Part shown: positions 59,772 through 64,000 of the stretch, piece after piece
Numbering within the stretch: the first letter of the stretch is position 1
Layout of the letters: each line of letters begins with the position of its first letter
Assembly (NCBI GenBank): GCA_000818945.1
Contig: KN805391.1
Span: forward strand, 179,834 to 243,833
Length of the DNA: 64,000 nt
DNA from: Schizochytrium sp. CCTCC M209059
Taxonomy: Eukaryota; Sar; Bigyra; Thraustochytrida; Thraustochytriidae
Direction: 5' to 3'
Made by a program: the position numbers and the translations under genes
The notes under the pieces: generated by a model
Database searches by the model: none
Told to the model about the DNA's origin: nothing
What the model saw: only the letters and a program-made list of their open reading frames with translations

Positions 59772-60300
59772 CCCTTTGTCTGCTCTGCTTGCTTTACCCT
59801 CGCCGTCGCCCTTTCCAGTTGCACCTTTGCTCTCGGTCGCCGACTTGCTCTTCCCCGTGCCGCCGCGTTCGCCTTGGCCGCGTCGCCTTCGTGGATGAAG
59901 ACGCCTCGCAAAGACGGACCACGCGCCGTCGATGACGTCATGCCGCCCTCGCGCCTCCGCACTGCGACAGGGGGTCCCCTTTAGCAAGGGGGGGTCCCGA
60001 CTGACCGGGCCCATCTCCAACCAACTTCGTGGCCATCGAGCTCGCCATGGTGGGTGGGCGGCTGGATGGGTTCAAGTTCGCCGCCACGTGGCCGGTGCGG
60101 GCGTGCTTTGGGGCGTGCTTTGCCATGATTCAACTTTGAGAGGTTGTGCCAGGAGTGGTGGATGAAGCAGCAGCGCACTGGAGATGCATGCACCTGTGGC
60201 TGCAGCGGCAGCTGCGATGATGTCTTGTACGATGTGTGATAGAGTCTGGCCTGCAATTTGACTTACACCTTGGCATCATCGGTCACTGCTTGCTGTCGCC

Positions 60301-60324
60301 AGCCAGCCAGCCAGCCAGCCAGCC
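60301..60324 (+). repeat. (AGCC)6 tetranucleotide tract
   Basis: Six perfect units abutting an ATG at 60325, as seen before other start codons here. Confidence 0.9.
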
Positions 60325-60648
60325 ATGTCGATGCGACTGCGATACACGCTGACGGCGTTACCCATGGATGACCGAAATGATCGACCACCGCTGATAAAGA
60401 CTCCGACTCCGACATCGATCTCTCCTCTTTCTCTCTTTCTGCGCGCGCGCCTTGCCGCTTTCGATCATCCGGCCATTGTCATTCCCGCACAGACGCCGCT
60501 TGCTTATCCAGCTGGCCTCGCTCGCCCCCCGGTCGATTCGTTGCACCAACCAACCAACCAACCACCCACCCAACCAACGAATCCCCGGCAGCAGCTCCTT
60601 TCCAAGGCCAGCTACCTTGCGAATGGCCGCAGCCCCTCCAACGCGTGA
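60325..60648 (+). CDS. Possible small gene behind a CAGC tract (weak)
   Basis: 107-codon frame beginning MSMRLRYTLTALPMDDRND directly after (AGCC)6. Its position, divergent from the Rossmann gene, matches the tract-before-ATG pattern of recognised genes in the window. Against it: the C-terminal third (QPTNQPPTQPTNP) is translated CAAC repeat, there is no domain, and overlapping frames on both strands are equally long. It could be the first exon of a spliced gene or nothing. Confidence 0.2.
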   Translation: MSMRLRYTLTALPMDDRNDRPPLIKTPTPTSISPLSLFLRARLAAFDHPAIVIPAQTPLAYPAGLARPPVDSLHQPTNQPPTQPTNPRQQLLSKASYLANGRSPSNA

Positions 60649-62159
60649 TCGACCGATCGCCGCGGCCATGGCGGCACGCCTTGTCGCCATGCTCGCATCT
60701 CTCCCATCTCTTCAAGATCTTCTTCGCCGAGAATCTCCTCCCCTGCCGCCTTCTTCCCTTTCTTTCGACCGCCTTCTTTCCTCGCGCTCGCCTTGGTCGC
60801 ACGTTGTGCCGTGTTGGAGACAGGAGCTTCCCTTGAGGGTAGCCGCAACGAGGCGGCTTTCGGAGGGGGCAGCTTGCGGACTTGGCGCTTTGTTGGGTTT
60901 GGTGTTGCGGGATTCTGTACGCGTGGCGCGGGCGGTTTGGGCGGGGAGGAGGAGGAGGATAGTTCGGGAAGATAAAAGAAAGGCAACCGACCTGGCGAGT
61001 GACCAAGCCAGAAAGCAACGACATTTTGTTTTGGCATCACGTAGCATACTGCAACAATGCTCACTCAAGTTTGTCGTCATCGGTTTTCCTCTCGCGCTCG
61101 CTCTTAGTCAAAGAAGCAAACATTCATTCCCTGGGCTTGCATTGCCTCTTCGCCTCTCCCCAATTGTGCCCCAATTAACCTTGTGTTGACACAAAGCCGA
61201 GGCTCCGAGTTGTTGCGTCGCGAAGTCTTTCTTGGCATGCCACACGTCTCTATTTATTACCTATGCATAGAACAGTTGCCCCATGACTAGGGTGCGCGCA
61301 CGACACAGACAGTGTGTGTTGTGCGTGGCCTCCCTCCCTCCTCCCTACATTTAACGCAACGGAGGAATAAATAGATAGCCATAGATAGTGTTATTGTAAT
61401 TTATGAGCAGAGGCTTGCGGGAGAACAAGCGAGCAGGAAGGAGGATTTTCACGCCTCAATCTGAAGGGGAGTAGTTTGGAACATTGTCCCAATACTAAAG
61501 TCACATGCAAAATGCTACGAGTCTTATGATAAAAGTAAACATACCTGACCACGTTCCATTTTTAACCATTAAAATAGGCAAATACAGCAAAGTTAGGTAG
61601 GCCTCGCGATTAATTAGAGGGGGCATACAAGAGAGTTTCATAGACACAAGCACTTTTGCAACGATCTCGGCTTTGGGCAGTATCACAGACTCGCGCTATA
61701 TGAATTTAGGCTTTGCAAGTTTCATTCCTCGATTCCAAGCTTAAGCTCGGACTAAATTGCGCCGTTCAGGGATAGTCTTCGATCAAAAGAGGCTTGTAGG
61801 CCTCGCTCGGCCTATCTACACGCTTTCTCTCTAAATTCGAGGACTCCAAATCGTGAACTGGCCATCAGACAGCTCTACGTACGAACTTAAGTTTCATACT
61901 CGGCCCTGAGTCTACAAAGAAACCGCCAGAGATTTTGGAGGTTCACATTGACTGACCAGCCTCAAACCGTGTTGCGGCGCGCCGTGCGTGTTCTTAAGGC
62001 GGCCGGCGCGTCGCGCGCCTTTTAGGCCATTACGGATGAGTTTACAGTAGTAAATTGTTAAGGGTCTTAGTAATTTGCGGTCGCGGCGCTACGTACTTTA
62101 GACCATTACAAATGCGAAAAGACAAAGTTTTCACACATTGATTTTCAGATTTTTTTCAC

Positions 62160-62183
62160 AGTAGGCCTAGGCCTAGGCCTACT
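62160..62183. promoter_or_regulatory. 24-bp perfect palindrome with three overlapping TAGGCCTA sites
   Basis: AGTAGGCCTAGGCCTAGGCCTACT reads the same on both strands. The 8-bp core occurs singly at 8536, 8790 and 18343, always between genes. It lies 477 bp upstream of the PheRS alpha ATG. Binding-site role is inference. Confidence 0.4.
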
Positions 62184-62437
62184 ACGTACGAGTCATTGGA
62201 AAGTCTGCACTATGCTGATCGAAGGGGTTGTGACCTGGTCGAAGAAACGTTTTGATCCAGTGTTATTGAAAAAAAAAAGCCCTGCAGAATCAAGTTTGCC
62301 GGCTCGACTTCGTCTTCACTCACAACGGCAGTCGCTGTCACCTTGGCTCGAATCTTGGATCACCAAAACCAGCGATGCCACTAGGCAACGCAACCAAAAA
62401 CTGTTTTTTCTGCACGCCATTGCGGCGCTTTCCTCGC

Positions 62438-62460
62438 TTACCCTACCCTAACCTAACCTA
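62438..62460 (+). promoter_or_regulatory. Telo-box-like run upstream of PheRS alpha
   Basis: Reads TTACCCTACCCTAACCTAAC plus CTA: CCCTA/CCTAA units in line, 200 bp upstream of the ATG. It could be a promoter element or a tiny interstitial telomere-like remnant. Compare 46394-46407 before TypA. Confidence 0.3.
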
Positions 62461-62659
62461 GACCGACCGACCGGGGCGGGGGACCCCCGATTACACCTGG
62501 GCCCCAGAAATGCGTGAACACGATTCGAGCGAACGAATCCGGAAAGCGGCATTGCTTGCGTGCGAGCGAGCGAGCGCGCACGAGGCAGAAGGCGCGGCAG
62601 AGCACGCGCGGGCGCAGGCGCAAGAGCGCGGAGAAGCGCAGCGACAGACAGCAAATAAA

Positions 62660-64000
62660 ATGTCGGAGCTGGAGCTGGAGGTCCTCCGGCGCGTGGGCGC
62701 CGGCGAGACGCTTAACACGCTGGACCTGGCCACGGAAAAGGGCGTGGAGCATGCGGTGACGTCCGGCGTTGTGCGCACGCTGGCCGCCGACGAGATGGTG
62801 ACGATGGACCAAAAGGAGACCAAGTGCTTCGCGCTGACAAAGGACGGCGAGGAAACCCTGGCCAAGGGGTCCCCGGAAATGATCCTTCTTCAGGCTCTCC
62901 CTGCCGAAGGCGCTCCGCTGGCAGAGATCAAAAAGGCGCACAAGGTGGGCATGGGCCACTGCATGAAGAAAAAGTGGATCCAGGCACAGGATGGCATGGT
63001 TAAGCCCGTCGCCGACCCTACTCGCGTCGCCGATGAGCTCGCGGACCTCCTCAAGCGCGTCCAGGCTGGCAGCTTCGCCGAGGACAGCATCTCGGCTGAC
63101 GAGGCCAAGACCCTGAAGAAGCGTAACCAGGTCTCTGTGATCAAAACCGTCTCATGGGACATGAGCAAGGGACCTCAATGGGCCACGCAGCGCGTCAAAA
63201 AGGAGGTCGCACTCACCAAGGAAATGCTCGACTCGGGCTCCTGGGCCTCGACGCAGTTCAAACCTGTCAACCTCCGGAGTTTGGGCGTCACCAATTCTGC
63301 TGGCTACCTGCACCCGCTCATGCAGGTGCGCACCGAGTTCCGCAAGATTCTCATTGGCATGGGCTTCGAGGAAATGCCCACCAACCGTTGGGTTGAATCC
63401 TCGTTTTGGAACTTTGACGCGCTCTTCCAGCCGCAGCAACACCCGGCCCGCGATGCCCACGATACCTTTTTCGTCAAGGAACCTGCCGAGGCTTCGCTGG
63501 CGAACGTCGACCCGACCCTTGTGGAAGACGTCAAGGACATGCACGAACATGGTGGCGGTGGCTCCATTGGCTACCGCTACGACTGGAGCCTCGACGAGGC
63601 CAAGAAGAACATTTTGCGTACGCACACTACCGCTGTGTCCTCGCGCATGCTCCATGAGCTCGCCAAGAACAAACCCTTTCAGCCAGCAAAGTACTTTAGT
63701 ATTGACCGCGTCTTCCGCAACGAGACCGTTGACGCAACCCACTTGGCCGAGTTCCACCAGGTCGAGGGTCTTGTGGCCGACTACAACCTCTCGCTCGGTG
63801 ACCTCATTGGCGTCATCAAGAACTTCTTTTCTGCAATTGGCATTGATAACGTCCGCTTCAAGCCTGCCTACAACCCGTACACAGAGCCATCTATGGAGAT
63901 CTTTGGTTACCACCCGGATCTGAAAAAGTGGACCGAGATCGGCAACAGTGGCATGTTCCGCCCAGAAATGCTCAAGCCTCTGGGTCTTCCTGAGGGCGTG
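62660..64000 (+). CDS. FARSA: Cytosolic phenylalanyl-tRNA synthetase alpha subunit (3' partial)
   Basis: Charges tRNA-Phe as the catalytic half of an alpha2-beta2 enzyme. 447 codons are visible and the frame is open at the right edge. Residues 1-190 show the N-terminal winged-helix DNA/tRNA-binding domains of eukaryotic PheRS alpha (MSELELEVLRRVGAGE...). The class II core follows with motif 1 (AGYLHPLMQVRTEFRKILIGMGFEEMP at about 214-240) and motif 2 (FRNETVDATHLAEFHQVEG at about 352-370). Motif 3 lies beyond the window. The sequence AGYLHPLMQVR and FEEMPTNRWVESSFWNFD identify the eukaryotic/archaeal form, not the mitochondrial monomer. ATG at 62660 (AAAATGTCGG). Confidence 0.96.
   Translation, partial: MSELELEVLRRVGAGETLNTLDLATEKGVEHAVTSGVVRTLAADEMVTMDQKETKCFALTKDGEETLAKGSPEMILLQALPAEGAPLAEIKKAHKVGMGHCMKKKWIQAQDGMVKPVADPTRVADELADLLKRVQAGSFAEDSISADEAKTLKKRNQVSVIKTVSWDMSKGPQWATQRVKKEVALTKEMLDSGSWASTQFKPVNLRSLGVTNSAGYLHPLMQVRTEFRKILIGMGFEEMPTNRWVESSFWNFDALFQPQQHPARDAHDTFFVKEPAEASLANVDPTLVEDVKDMHEHGGGGSIGYRYDWSLDEAKKNILRTHTTAVSSRMLHELAKNKPFQPAKYFSIDRVFRNETVDATHLAEFHQVEGLVADYNLSLGDLIGVIKNFFSAIGIDNVRFKPAYNPYTEPSMEIFGYHPDLKKWTEIGNSGMFRPEMLKPLGLPEGV

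Larger units (their letters stand above)
59772..62659. other. Gene-poor region upstream of PheRS alpha
   Basis: 2.9 kb. A (AGCC)6 tract at 60301-60324 runs into an ATG at 60325 that opens a 107-codon low-complexity frame (to 60648), which I list separately at low confidence. The stretch 61200-62200 is AT-richer, has no long frame and contains two similar words, TTTTAGGCCATTACGGATG (about 62021) and CTTTAGACCATTACAAATG (about 62096). A 24-bp palindrome and a telo-box-like run lie nearer the PheRS gene. Confidence 0.5.

Noticed and set aside
59735..59941. N-terminal extension of the Rossmann protein from ATG 59941
   Set aside because: Mostly translated GCAA repeat (QASK units) and basic leader; the pattern of repeats before ATGs elsewhere favours 59734.
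60623..61189. Plus frame starting MAAAPPTRDRP and minus frames starting at 61037 and 60690
   Set aside because: Overlapping, compositionally biased, no domain or repeat-independent signal; cannot choose between them.
61370..62200. Possible transposon remnant in AT-richer DNA
   Set aside because: No terminal repeats, target duplication or transposase-like frame found.
1..64000. tRNA, rRNA, snRNA genes and CRISPR arrays
   Set aside because: No cloverleaf-like B-box with matching A-box, no rRNA-like sequence and no spaced direct repeats noticed on reading; a tRNAscan/Infernal run would settle it.

Overview
Organism. This is nuclear DNA of a GC-rich, intron-poor, compact eukaryotic genome. I recognise MCM7, SBDS, a mitochondrial ribosomal protein uS17m, radial spoke protein 3, cytosolic PheRS alpha, TypA with a targeting-like presequence, and a full fungal-type elongation factor 3. 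A motile-cilium protein (RSP3) argues against a Dikarya fungus. Together with eEF3, a Zn(II)2Cys6 cluster, almost no introns and strong C-ending codon bias in the highly expressed gene, this suggests a flagellate stramenopile of the labyrinthulomycete/thraustochytrid type. A chytrid-like fungus is the alternative. This placement is inference, not proof.

Layout. 0-1.9 kb: 3' part of MCM7, which continues off the left edge. 2.5-8.4 kb: tandem array of three paralogous genes for small EGF-like, about seven-helix membrane proteins. 9.2-10.6 kb: SBDS with a C-terminal zinc finger. 12-20.6 kb: membrane-anchored histidine phosphatase, an acidic small protein, a DENN-MORN fusion, a two-exon hypothetical gene and uS17m. 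21-33.3 kb: several candidate cilium or cytoskeleton genes (giant WD40/EF-hand protein, RSP3, IQ/Sfi1-like protein) interleaved with a Mis18/Yippee-like protein and a Zn2Cys6-dCTP pyrophosphatase fusion. 34-43.3 kb: a three-enzyme fusion (DEDDy exonuclease + YbaK-like + Mut7-C), a very GC-rich gene-free island, and eEF3. 43.6-59.7 kb: PqiA-like membrane protein, TypA, an EF-hand/ARM-like protein, a PH/Sec6-like/SAP scaffold and a Rossmann protein ending in SRL. 59.7-62.7 kb: gene-poor. 62.7-64 kb: PheRS alpha, running off the right edge.

Organisation. From 9.2 kb on, genes alternate strand almost perfectly. Tail-to-tail pairs are 81-447 bp apart, except one 1.35-kb gap, and head-to-head intergenic regions are about 0.5-1.5 kb. 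Several start codons sit directly behind tetranucleotide tracts (GCAG, CAAG/GCAA, CCAT, CAGC). Two recurring candidate promoter words, TAGGCCTA and a TACCCTAACCTAA telo-box-like motif, lie in intergenic regions, several of them upstream of translation genes.

Starts were set to the first convincing ATG. Several open frames extend further upstream only through GTG or TTG codons. The strongest candidates for something new are the Zn2Cys6-dCTPase fusion (30.7 kb), the exonuclease-YbaK-Mut7C fusion (34.0 kb) and the EGF/7TM tandem family (2.5-8.4 kb).
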